Positions 13,752-20,573 of a DNA stretch of 24,754 nt are shown one piece after another. A program made the translations under genes and the position numbers. The notes beneath the pieces were generated by a model. It made no database searches and was not told the DNA's origin. It was given only the letters and a program-made list of their open reading frames with translations. The stretch comes from an uncultured Bacilli bacterium. GTDB lineage: Bacteria > Bacillota_I > Bacilli_A > RF39 > UBA660. The stretch lies in NCBI GenBank assembly GCA_947630415.1, contig CANRHM010000007.1, positions 1 through 24,754 on the forward strand. Reading direction: 5' to 3'. The first letter of the stretch is position 1; each line of letters begins with the position of its first letter.

Positions 13752-14852
13752 ATGCTCGACCAAACAATTATTAATGTTTTAAAAATGGTACTTACAACCT
13801 TTTTAGTAAGTGCTCTTATTATGCCTATTATGAAAAAAGTGGCTCATCATATTGGAGCAATTGATGTTCCAAGAAGCGATGAAGGACAAAGGCATATTCA
13901 TAAAAAACCGATTCCAAAACTTGGAGGCGTTGGAATTTTCTTAAGTTTCTTAGTAGGGTACATGATTTTTGGCGTTCATAGTGTCAAAATGAATGCCATC
14001 TTAATTGGTGGATTTATTATCATCTTAACAGGAATTATCGATGATATTCATGACTTACGTGCTTCTTATAAATTAATTGGACAAGTAGCAGCAGCCCTTG
14101 TTATTACATTCTATGGTGGTATTTTAATGGATAACTTAACAATTCTAGGTTTTCCACCTATTAACTTTGGTATATTTGCGTATCCCATCACTATTTTCTT
14201 TATTGTAGCGTGCGTCAACGTTATCAATTTGATTGATGGACTTGATGGTCTTAGTAGTGGAATTTCATCTATTTTCTATGTTACAACGGGAATTATTTGC
14301 TTGTATCAGAATCGTGCAGGAAGCTTAGAGATGATGTTAAGTTTTATCATGTTAGGGGCTACCTTAGGTTTTTTAATTCACAATTTTTATCCCGCTAAAA
14401 TTTTTGCTGGTGATTGTTCCCAGTTCATGGGTTTTATGATTGCAATTATTTCGCTTTTAGGATTTAAGACTACCGCTTTTACCACCATCTTTATTCCATT
14501 ATCTATTATTGCCATTCCTATTTTAGATACTCTTTTTGCTATTATTCGAAGACTCTTAAAAGGACAACCTCCTTTTCAAGCGGATAAGCAGCACCTTCAT
14601 CACCAATTACTAGGTATGAATTTTTCACAACGCACAACCGTACTTATTATTTATGGTATTGATTTAATCTTTGCCGGAACAACCCTTCTTTATGTATTAC
14701 ACGATGCCACTATTGCAGGCGTTCTCTATGCTATTTTATTCGTTCTAATTATTTGGTTTGTGTTACATACTAGTATTATTACCGATAAAAGACCCCCTAA
14801 ATTGAGTGAAGTAAAAGAAAAAATAAAGAAAAAAGAATCCTTACATAAATAG
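13752..14852 (+). CDS. tagO: Undecaprenyl-phosphate GlcNAc-1-phosphate transferase (TagO/WecA type)
   Basis: 366 residues with about ten or eleven transmembrane helices. The enzyme transfers GlcNAc-1-phosphate from UDP-GlcNAc to undecaprenyl phosphate, starting wall teichoic acid or another surface glycan. Family motifs are intact: KLGGVGIFLSF, IIDDIHDLRASYKL (Mg2+ aspartates), NVINLIDGLDGLSSG, FAGDCSQFMGF and a late HLHHQLL histidine motif that separates the WecA/TagO group from MraY. The ATG at 13752 follows AGAGGTG. A LytTR-type regulator gene begins 17 bp downstream and may be co-transcribed. The exact polymer made is not known from this window. Confidence 0.9.
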   Translation: MLDQTIINVLKMVLTTFLVSALIMPIMKKVAHHIGAIDVPRSDEGQRHIHKKPIPKLGGVGIFLSFLVGYMIFGVHSVKMNAILIGGFIIILTGIIDDIHDLRASYKLIGQVAAALVITFYGGILMDNLTILGFPPINFGIFAYPITIFFIVACVNVINLIDGLDGLSSGISSIFYVTTGIICLYQNRAGSLEMMLSFIMLGATLGFLIHNFYPAKIFAGDCSQFMGFMIAIISLLGFKTTAFTTIFIPLSIIAIPILDTLFAIIRRLLKGQPPFQADKQHLHHQLLGMNFSQRTTVLIIYGIDLIFAGTTLLYVLHDATIAGVLYAILFVLIIWFVLHTSIITDKRPPKLSEVKEKIKKKESLHK

Positions 14853-14869
14853 AAAGAAGGATTATATAC

Positions 14870-15610
14870 ATGTTAAATTTTATCATTTGTGATCATGACA
14901 AAGTCTATTTAAAACACATTAAGAAATTAATTGATAATTATATGATGAGTTCCGATATGGACTATGCCTGTTTTCCTTTTAGCAATTATAATGAATGTTT
15001 TATGGAACAACTAAATCAAGAAAAAGGTTTCAATATCTTTTTATTATCGATTGAACAAGATAATTTAGAAGGTTTAGAAAAAGCCCATTATATCCGTGAG
15101 GTAGCGGATGATTGGGTATCTGTCATTATCTTTATGAGTGCTAGTAACGAATATAAATTTGATACGATGACTAGACATCTTTATATTTTAGATTATCTCA
15201 ATAAACTTGATCATTTCGATAAGAACTTACCTATTGCCTTGGATAAAGCAATAAAACATTATAATCAAAGACGTAAAGCTTTAAGTATTGAAACAAATCG
15301 TATCATTAAACAAATTGAGTATCGTCATATTGTTTATATAGAAAAAGAACCAGAATCCAAAATATGCAGGATTAGAACAACGTATGGAAATGAGTATGTG
15401 AATAAAACGATAAAATCCCTTGCGCAAGAATTAGAAAAAGATAGTAGTCGTTTTATGAAAGTAAATCAAAGTTTAATTGTAAATCTAGATCAAATTGATA
15501 ACTTTGATATAAATGAAACAAAACTAACTTTTAAAAACAAAGAAGTAAGTTATTTAGTTTCTAGAAATTATAAAAAAGAACTGATTAGAAGACTAAAAGA
15601 TAAAGCATAA
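14870..15610 (+). CDS. LytTR-family response regulator with altered receiver domain
   Basis: 246 residues. Residues 1-125 fit a receiver domain: the acidic pair D8 and D10 (IICDHD), a Ser near 90 and a Lys near 112 (DYLNK). At the phosphoacceptor position, where relatives read 'FLDI', this protein reads FLLSIEQ, so Ser60 replaces Asp. It probably is not activated by ordinary phosphorylation. Residues 145-245 form a LytTR DNA-binding domain (RFMKVNQSLIVNLDQI, SRNYKKELI), as in AgrA and ComE. No histidine kinase gene is adjacent. The ATG at 14870 has AGAAGGA upstream; it lies just after tagO, suggesting envelope-related control. Target genes are unknown. Confidence 0.85.
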   Translation: MLNFIICDHDKVYLKHIKKLIDNYMMSSDMDYACFPFSNYNECFMEQLNQEKGFNIFLLSIEQDNLEGLEKAHYIREVADDWVSVIIFMSASNEYKFDTMTRHLYILDYLNKLDHFDKNLPIALDKAIKHYNQRRKALSIETNRIIKQIEYRHIVYIEKEPESKICRIRTTYGNEYVNKTIKSLAQELEKDSSRFMKVNQSLIVNLDQIDNFDINETKLTFKNKEVSYLVSRNYKKELIRRLKDKA

Positions 15611-15633
15611 CCACTTAAAAATGGTTTTTTTTT
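15609..15633 (+). terminator. Intrinsic terminator after the LytTR gene
   Basis: AACCA (15609-15613), 8-nt loop, TGGTT (15622-15626), then a long T run. Confidence 0.75.
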
Positions 15634-15838
15634 GCAAAAAATGAAAAAAATTTAAAATTTTTTTGTCGAAACAGGTCGAAAAATACGACTATTATTCTGA
15701 AAAATGCCCAAAATTTACCAAATAAGGAAAATACTCCCAAAAATTATTTTGTTTGGTAAGATGTATGTGCGCACAAAAAAGGAGTGTTATACCATGGATA
15801 ATACTAAAATATTTGAATTGAAAGAAGGAGGAAGTTCT
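15634..15838 (+). promoter_or_regulatory. Long leader region of csp with inverted repeat and alternative start
   Basis: About 200 bp without a clear -35/-10 pair. It holds two GTCGAAA copies (15665-15671 and 15675-15681) and an inverted repeat TTACCAAA (15715-15722) / TTTGGTAA (15752-15759). An AAAGGAG site precedes an in-frame ATG at 15794. Structured leaders that sense temperature are known for csp genes; whether this one folds that way is inference. Confidence 0.45.
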
Positions 15839-16057
15839 GTGAGAGGTACAGTCAAGTGGTTTAATAACGAAAAAGGATATGGATTCATTGATAGTCCAGG
15901 AAAAGAAGATATTTTCGTTCATTATTCTGCCATAAAGACCGAAGGTTATAAAACTTTAGCTGAAGGACAAGAAGTAGAATTCAAACTATTAGAAACTTCA
16001 AAGGGATTGCAAGCAGTTAATGTAACACCTGTTAAAGAAACCGTAACTACCGCATAA
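15839..16057 (+). CDS. cspA: Cold-shock domain protein
   Basis: 72 residues from the GTG at 15839, behind GAAGGAGGAAG. Csp proteins bind single-stranded RNA and DNA and act as RNA chaperones. VKWFNNEKGYGFI contains RNP1 and DIFVHYSAI contains RNP2, and the size is one OB-fold domain plus a short tail. An in-frame ATG at 15794 with its own AAAGGAG site would add 15 residues (MDNTKIFELKEGGSS), within which the second ribosome-binding site is encoded. The GTG product is the normal-length Csp and is preferred, but both may be made. A terminator overlaps its stop codon. The member name (cspA, B or C) is not determined. Confidence 0.9.
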   Translation: MRGTVKWFNNEKGYGFIDSPGKEDIFVHYSAIKTEGYKTLAEGQEVEFKLLETSKGLQAVNVTPVKETVTTA

Positions 16058-16070
16058 AGGTGGTTATTTT
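16044..16070 (+). terminator. Intrinsic terminator of csp
   Basis: TAACTACC (16044-16051), 7-nt loop, GGTGGTTA (16059-16066) with one G-T pair, followed by TTTT. Confidence 0.8.
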
Positions 16071-16072
16071 TA

Positions 16073-16101
16073 TTTACAAAAAAAAAAATATTTGTTATAC
16101 T
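16073..16101 (+). promoter_or_regulatory. Promoter with an A11 tract in the spacer for the second surface cluster
   Basis: TTTACA (16073-16078), 17-bp spacer, extended -10 TGTTATACT (TATACT 16096-16101). Eleven consecutive A (16078-16088) run from the last base of the -35 into the spacer, another homopolymer that could slip. Confidence 0.7.
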
Positions 16102-16128
16102 ACTATTAGAATGCAATAGGAGGCTACT

Positions 16129-16692
16129 ATGGAGAATGATGGTAAGAAGCTAATTAAACATAGTGTAGGGTCTTTATTGGTGTGTGTGTTATGTTTGACG
16201 CTAGCGATGATTGGTGGAAGTTACGCGTATATGACGGATTTAGTAACACATGATAATAATAGTAGTGATATTCAACTTTTATATGATGAAAGTGTAAATA
16301 AACAAGGAGACGTTATTACGTTAAATACAAACAATCCACTAAGTGATACTGATGGAATGATGGGAAAAAGTTATCAATTTTCTCTAAAAAACAAAAGTGA
16401 TCAACCTAAAGGATACGAAATTCAAATTGTGAATGATACAGCCATGATTACATCGGATGGATGTGAAAATAATTTATTAGATTTATCTTATTTACGTTAT
16501 AATGTCAATAATGAAGAAGCACACGATTTAATAGAGCAAGAAGAAAGCGGCTATACCGTTTATTATGGTATGCTAAATCCAAAAGAAACGAAAAATTTTG
16601 CCATTCATTTATGGGTAAAAGAGGATGCTAATCAAATAGTAGCAACGAATGCCCATTATCATGGAAGATTAATAGTAAAAGAAGTACAATAG
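16129..16692 (+). CDS. Exported TasA/camelysin-like protein, paralogous to the N-domain of the next gene
   Basis: 187 residues. A hydrophobic N-terminal segment (about 13-34) ending GGSYAYMTD resembles the leader of SipW-processed TasA/CalY-type proteins. The remaining beta-rich domain matches residues 40-190 of the product of 16720-18549: both share YEIQIVND / YEVMIVND, a DGC followed by LL, LRY, DLxxQE, a G.LN strand and an HGR/HGK strand near the end. It is thus a free-standing copy of that N-terminal module. TasA-type proteins polymerise into surface fibres, so an extracellular fibre or scaffold role is plausible but unproven. The ATG at 16129 has AGGAGG upstream; the next gene starts 27 bp later and is probably in the same transcript. 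Confidence 0.75.
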   Translation: MENDGKKLIKHSVGSLLVCVLCLTLAMIGGSYAYMTDLVTHDNNSSDIQLLYDESVNKQGDVITLNTNNPLSDTDGMMGKSYQFSLKNKSDQPKGYEIQIVNDTAMITSDGCENNLLDLSYLRYNVNNEEAHDLIEQEESGYTVYYGMLNPKETKNFAIHLWVKEDANQIVATNAHYHGRLIVKEVQ

Positions 16693-16719
16693 AATAAAAA
16701 GAGAAAGGAAGTCATAATT

Positions 16720-18549
16720 ATGGATGATATGGAAAAGGTAAAAAATCATATGAAGACAAGATTATCAATAATGATGCTTTCTTTTTTAGGTTTACTTTTG
16801 ATTCTATCTGGAAGTAGTTATGCTTACTTTACTACTGTTCAAGAACAAGAAGGCACGAATGTTGTTAAAGCTGGAAATTTAGAATTAACGCTTGAAGATA
16901 ATGGAAACTTATTAAGTTTATCCAATGCTTTCCCTGTATCGGATGAAGAAGGAGAAAGTCAAGATGGATACACTTTTACCATAAGAAATACAGGTACCTT
17001 ACCTGCTAGTTATGAAGTTATGATTGTAAATGATGATAACTTAATCGAAGAAGATGGATGTGGTTCTAAATTACTATCGTATGCTAATTTAAGATATCAG
17101 TTAGATGGTGATGCTGCAAAAGATTTAAGCACCCAAGAAACAGAAGGAAATGTTGTTATTGCAACAGGGTCACTAAACGCTGATGCTAGTAAACAATATA
17201 CAATTAAAATGTGGCTAAAAGATTCAAGTGGCAATGAAGTATTAGGAAAACATTTTCATGGTAAAATAGTGATTGAAGGAAGTCAGAAGACAGAAAACCC
17301 GATTCCAGAATATACCGATACAAGCGGAGCTAATGCTCCAGTATTAGTTGATGGAATGATACCAGTAGTCTATGATGAAGAACTAGAATCATGGGTAAAA
17401 CAAGACGTAGCAAAGAGTTATGATTATTCAACTCAACATTGGGCAAATGCGGTAACAGTAACTGATGCTAAAAGATCAAATTATATAAGTGCTGAAGCCG
17501 GTGAAAAAATAGAAGAAGCAGATATCAATACGATGTGGGTATGGATACCAAGATATGAATATAAATATACAGAAATGTCACAAAGCCAAGAACTCGATAT
17601 TAAATTTGTAAGTTCAGCTGTAACAGAATCAAGTGACACCGCAAATTATAAAGTCCATCCAGCATTTAGTTTTGGTGGAACAGAATTAGATGGATTTTGG
17701 TATGGAAAATTTGAAACAAGTAGTAAAGAATCGTGTACAGCGGCAACTGGTTCAGTAAATACTGCCTGTGATGTAGAAACGAATACACCACAAATCAAAC
17801 CAGGAGTAACCTCATGGAGAGGAATAAGAGTATCAACAGCATTTACAGTATCGCAAAAAATGGCTAATAATACTACTGAATATGGATTCGATGGTAATGG
17901 TATAGATACTCATATGAGTAAGAATAGTGAATGGGGAGCTGTAGCATATCTATCACAAAGTAAGTATGGAAAATACCATGTAGATCAACAAGAAGTATAT
18001 ATCAATAACTGTTCAAGTTATACAACAGGAATAGCAGGAGCAACAGCAAGTGCAAATTCAGATTCAGCATGTACTAACACATATAATACTGAAGCAGGAC
18101 AAAAAGCATCAACTACAGGAAATATCACAGGAGTATACGATATGAGTGGAGGAGCCTGGGAATATGTAATGGGCGCATTAGATGATGGAAATGGTAAGCC
18201 AAGAAGTGGTCAAAATGCATCATATAATTCAGGATTTAATGGAGCACTAAGTAGTGGTTCAGTATCTAATGGAAGAGATTTACCAAATGAAAAATATTAT
18301 GATTTATATACAAGCACTACATCGAATCAAGCCTGTGATGGAGGAGTATGTTATGGACATGCCCTATCAGAGACCGCAGGATGGTACAGTGACTATGAGG
18401 ATTTTGTAAGCTCTTCGAACCCGTGGTTTCCTCGCGGCGGCCTCTGTGACTTTAGTTCGGGTGCGGGTGTGTTCGGCTTCGACGACGCTAACGGTGGCGC
18501 GAGCGTCGGCGGCTCGTTCCGCCTAGTGCTCGTCAGCACAGGAGCGTAG
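16720..18549 (+). CDS. Large surface protein: TasA-like N-domain plus FGE/C-type-lectin-like domain with DGR-type variable region
   Basis: 609 residues. Hydrophobic leader at about 15-38 ending SYAYFT; N-domain (40-190) paralogous to the preceding gene; linker (195-205); C-terminal domain (about 210-605) closely related to that of the 2271-4004 gene. The latter has MWVWIPRYEY, NSEWGAVAYLSQSKYGKY, TGNITGVYDMSGGAWEYVMG and a terminal RGG...GAGVF...SFRLVL pattern, which fits the formylglycine-generating-enzyme/C-type-lectin fold used by DGR target proteins. From W569 the DNA turns abruptly GC-rich (about 66%) and adenine-poor, although frame and fold motifs continue. The ATG at 16720 follows AAAGGAAG. 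It is likely displayed on the cell surface as a variable ligand-binding protein; the ligand is unknown. Confidence 0.8.
   Translation: MDDMEKVKNHMKTRLSIMMLSFLGLLLILSGSSYAYFTTVQEQEGTNVVKAGNLELTLEDNGNLLSLSNAFPVSDEEGESQDGYTFTIRNTGTLPASYEVMIVNDDNLIEEDGCGSKLLSYANLRYQLDGDAAKDLSTQETEGNVVIATGSLNADASKQYTIKMWLKDSSGNEVLGKHFHGKIVIEGSQKTENPIPEYTDTSGANAPVLVDGMIPVVYDEELESWVKQDVAKSYDYSTQHWANAVTVTDAKRSNYISAEAGEKIEEADINTMWVWIPRYEYKYTEMSQSQELDIKFVSSAVTESSDTANYKVHPAFSFGGTELDGFWYGKFETSSKESCTAATGSVNTACDVETNTPQIKPGVTSWRGIRVSTAFTVSQKMANNTTEYGFDGNGIDTHMSKNSEWGAVAYLSQSKYGKYHVDQQEVYINNCSSYTTGIAGATASANSDSACTNTYNTEAGQKASTTGNITGVYDMSGGAWEYVMGALDDGNGKPRSGQNASYNSGFNGALSSGSVSNGRDLPNEKYYDLYTSTTSNQACDGGVCYGHALSETAGWYSDYEDFVSSSNPWFPRGGLCDFSSGAGVFGFDDANGGASVGGSFRLVLVSTGA
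18424..18540 (+). other. DGR-type variable-region candidate of the second surface gene
   Basis: Codes from W569 to the end of SFRLVL and beyond. GC is 79 of 120 in 18421-18540 against 23 of 60 in 18301-18360. Only 2 of the 60 bases from 18421 to 18480 are A. Many substituted codons end in C or T (ttt, cct, ctc, tgt, gac, agt, ggc, gct, gtc), as expected if AAC/AAT codons in a template had their adenines replaced. Fixed positions PW, RG, SG, GxF, G and SFRLVL are shared with the first gene. Confidence 0.65.
18526..18539 (+). repeat. Small hairpin at the end of the variable region
   Basis: GTGCT, 4-nt loop CGTC, AGCAC. It lies within the last codons of the gene, where DGR initiation (IMH) elements are placed. 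Confidence 0.4.
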
Positions 18550-18573
18550 CGACTCGCCCTTTCGCTTTTAACC

Positions 18574-18606
18574 GCGCTCGTCCTCTCTTTTACAAAGGAC
18601 GAGCGC
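18574..18606 (+). repeat. Strong GC-rich hairpin downstream of the variable region
   Basis: Eleven-base perfect arms GCGCTCGTCCT (18574-18584) and AGGACGAGCGC (18596-18606) with an 11-nt loop. No T run follows on either strand, so it is not an ordinary terminator. Hairpins just downstream of the variable repeat are known DGR target-recognition elements; here the loop is longer than in the Bordetella phage example. Confidence 0.6.
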
Positions 18607-18624
18607 AAAAATTTATGACCTTAT

Positions 18625-18921
18625 ATGACCTTATATACTAAACCTAAGTTCGTTGATGAAATAAAGAAAAGATAAATACTCATATTATAAGATAAAAAGT
18701 AGTTTGAGTGAATTTAATGTAATTCATAAAAGTTTTAGATAAAGAATTATAATAAAAGTGATATGAATGTTGTTAAGAATACTATTATCTATGAAAGTTA
18801 TTTAATATTATAGTAATAAAAAGACAGAGCTATGGTCGATGTAATTTCGAACTACTCTGTCTTAAATATTTAGTGTAATTCAATCAACTTAGCGAAGAAC
18901 CAGTTTAGTATATAAGGTCAT
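18625..18921. mobile_element. MITE-like noncoding element bounded by 19-bp inverted repeats
   Basis: ATGACCTTATATACTAAAC (18625-18643) is the exact reverse complement of 18903-18921. Partial similarity continues inside (CTAAGTTCGTTGAT versus CTAAGTTGATTGA). The interior is AT-rich, has no ORF, and contains an imperfect hairpin at 18821-18863 (AAGACAGAG ... CTCTGTCTT). A tandem copy of TGACCTTATA (18616-18625) lies just outside the left end. No transposase is present and no clear target duplication was found, so it would be a non-autonomous element or a structured RNA gene. Confidence 0.5.
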
Positions 18922-18933
18922 TTTTTGCTTTTT

Positions 18934-18965
18934 AGCTTTTCTCTTTAAGAGAAGGGCTTTATTTT
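18934..18965 (+). terminator. Intrinsic terminator upstream of the abiE locus
   Basis: AGCTTTTCTC pairs with GAGAAGGGCT (two G-T pairs) and is followed by a TTTATTTT run. It overlaps the start of the left 44-bp repeat. Confidence 0.65.
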
Positions 18966-19000
18966 GTAAAAAGTGTGATATGTGATTGATTTCTCTAGAG
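18957..19000 (+). repeat. Left copy of a 44-bp direct repeat flanking the abiE pair
   Basis: Begins CTTTATTTTGTAAAAAG and ends GATTGATTTCTCTAGAG. It matches 20574-20617 at 42 of 44 positions; the differences are T/C and G/A in the middle. Confidence 0.85.
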
Positions 19001-19029
19001 ATTACTTGACGTTTGTGTTATTGCTCATA

Positions 19030-19058
19030 TTTACATTTGTTCAGCACTATGTTATAAT
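19030..19058 (+). promoter_or_regulatory. Promoter of the abiEi-abiEii operon
   Basis: TTTACA (19030-19035), 17-bp spacer, extended -10 TGTTATAAT (TATAAT 19053-19058). Confidence 0.8.
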
Positions 19059-19074
19059 GTATGTACAAATGTAA
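19031..19074. promoter_or_regulatory. Operator-like inverted repeat for AbiEi autoregulation
   Basis: Perfect 10-bp arms TTACATTTGT (19031-19040) and ACAAATGTAA (19065-19074) bracket the -10 element, the first arm overlapping the -35. AbiEi antitoxins are known to bind inverted repeats in their own promoter and repress it. Confidence 0.75.
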
Positions 19075-19086
19075 TGAGGTGTAAAA

Positions 19087-19674
19087 ATGAGTAATGAAGA
19101 AAAAATTAAAAGTTTTTTAAAACAACATAATGGATACATAACGACTGCTGAGTTTATTTCATTGGGAATAGGAAGACATTTAATTCCAAATTTTATAAAT
19201 ATTGGTTTAATTAGAAAAGTAGCTCATGGGATATATATAGATAATTCGTTACTAGAAGATCCATATTATATTTTACAAAAAAAGAATCCTTATGCTATAT
19301 TTTCATTTAACACGGCATTTCATATTTTAAATTTAACAAATAGAACTCCTCACGAAATAGATATTAGTATTCCAAGAGGAAAGAGAGTTAGAGGTAATTA
19401 TAATGTTCATTATGTATCTGCTAATTTTTATGATATAGGTATCGTAACAGTTGCAAGCCCATCTGGAAATCCTATTAAAGTATATAATGCTGAAAGATGT
19501 ATATGTGATATGTATAGAATCAATAGAGAATTTGATTTAGAATTACAAAATAGAATAATAGATTATTATTTTCACAGTAAAGAAAAAAATGTTGACAGGT
19601 TATTAGAATATGCAAAAACATTTGGTATATACGAAACAATAAATACAGTTGTGGAGTTAATGATGAAATGGTAA
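19087..19674 (+). CDS. abiEi: AbiEi-type antitoxin, type IV toxin-antitoxin
   Basis: 195 residues. An N-terminal winged-helix domain (about 1-65, with YITTAEFISLGIGRHLIPNFI and a wing GLIRKVAHGIYI) binds DNA. The C-terminal part (70-195), including FSFNTAFHILNLTNRTPHEI and ERCICDMYR, matches the AbiEi antitoxin domain. AbiEi neutralises the AbiEii toxin without stable contact (type IV) and represses its own operon; the inverted repeat at 19031-19074 fits the second job. The ATG at 19087 has GAGGTG upstream. It overlaps abiEii by seven bases, so translation is coupled. Such pairs can block phage infection or stabilise mobile DNA. The pair lies between 44-bp direct repeats, as expected for acquired cargo. 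Confidence 0.9.
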   Translation: MSNEEKIKSFLKQHNGYITTAEFISLGIGRHLIPNFINIGLIRKVAHGIYIDNSLLEDPYYILQKKNPYAIFSFNTAFHILNLTNRTPHEIDISIPRGKRVRGNYNVHYVSANFYDIGIVTVASPSGNPIKVYNAERCICDMYRINREFDLELQNRIIDYYFHSKEKNVDRLLEYAKTFGIYETINTVVELMMKW

Positions 19675-20516
19675 ACAATTTTCAACAAAAAGCAAAAGAA
19701 TTAGAGGAAAAATATAATATAAAGTATTATGAGACATTACAAAGATTTATGTTTGAAAGAGTATTAGAAAGAATTTCTGTTTCTCAATATAAAGATAATT
19801 TTATATTAAAAGGTGGTCTTTTGCTTTCAGTTATATTTGGGGTTGATAATAGAACAACAAAAGATATGGATACTACAATTAAAGGCATTGATATTTCAAA
19901 AGAGAAAATGGTTAAAATTTTAAATGAAATTTTATCCATTAAATTAGAAGATAATGTAAAATTTGATATTGTAGATGTAACGGACATTAGAGAAGAAGAT
20001 GAATATGGTGGTAATAAATATTATATTGTTGGTAGAGTTAATAATACAAAGGTTAATTTAGAAATTGATATATCAACAGGTGATAAAATTACACCAAGAG
20101 AAATGAAGTTTAAATACAAGTTATTATTTGATGATCGAAGTATTACGATTAACACTTACAATCTAGAAACTTTATTATCGGAGAAGATAGAAACAGTTTT
20201 AAGACGAGGAAGATATAATAGTCGAATGAAGGATTTTTATGATATTCATTTATTTTTAACAAAATTAAAGTCTGACTTAAATATTGATATTTTAAAACAA
20301 GCGATTGATAATACATTTACAAAAAGAGATGCTTTTAGTTATTTAAATGATTATGAACAAATAATTGATTCTATTATTGATAATGAAAGAATTAAAGATT
20401 TATGGGCTTCATATTGCAAGAATAATTATTATGCAAGAAATATAGAAATTAATAATATATTATTGTTATTAAAAGATTTTATAAAAGAATTAAATTTAGA
20501 ATTTGTTACTATATAA
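19668..20516 (+). CDS. abiEii: AbiEii-type nucleotidyltransferase toxin
   Basis: 282 residues. AbiEii/MenT-family toxins are nucleotidyltransferases that halt growth when not neutralised; studied members modify tRNA. The fold's motifs are visible: FILKGGLLLS (the GG motif, residues 45-54), D66-x-D68 in TTKDMDTTI (metal-binding pair), a third acidic strand LEIDIS near residue 133, and the later LLSEKIETVLRRGRYNSRMKDFYDIHLF with its Lys and Arg/Asp residues. Length fits the family. It overlaps abiEi by seven bases (ATGGTAA). Its AT content is slightly higher than in neighbouring core genes. Downstream lies an imperfect inverted repeat rather than a clear terminator, then the right 44-bp direct repeat. 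Identification is firm; the cellular target here is unknown. Confidence 0.9.
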   Translation: MVNNFQQKAKELEEKYNIKYYETLQRFMFERVLERISVSQYKDNFILKGGLLLSVIFGVDNRTTKDMDTTIKGIDISKEKMVKILNEILSIKLEDNVKFDIVDVTDIREEDEYGGNKYYIVGRVNNTKVNLEIDISTGDKITPREMKFKYKLLFDDRSITINTYNLETLLSEKIETVLRRGRYNSRMKDFYDIHLFLTKLKSDLNIDILKQAIDNTFTKRDAFSYLNDYEQIIDSIIDNERIKDLWASYCKNNYYARNIEINNILLLLKDFIKELNLEFVTI

Positions 20517-20521
20517 AATCA

Positions 20522-20560
20522 TAAGTTTGGTGATGGTAAAAAACGGACACCTTAAACTTA
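20522..20560 (+). repeat. Imperfect inverted repeat after abiEii
   Basis: TAAGTTTGGTG (20522-20532) pairs with CACCTTAAACTTA (20548-20560) with a 2-nt bulge. No T run follows. The enclosed AAAAACGGACA resembles the tail of an IS3-type end, which is only a guess. Confidence 0.4.
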
Positions 20561-20573
20561 ATTATAAAAATAT

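Noticed and set aside
18574..18606. Hairpin as an ordinary terminator
   Set aside because: The stem is strong but no T run follows on either strand.
18393..18608. Minus-strand ORF of 71 codons over the GC-rich tail
   Set aside because: It is open only because the GC-rich segment lacks stop codons on the other strand; it has no ribosome-binding site and sits over conserved codons of the surface gene.
18550..19086. Reverse transcriptase, accessory gene or template repeat of a DGR next to the target
   Set aside because: No ORF with reverse-transcriptase motifs and no adenine-rich copy of the variable region is present anywhere in the window.
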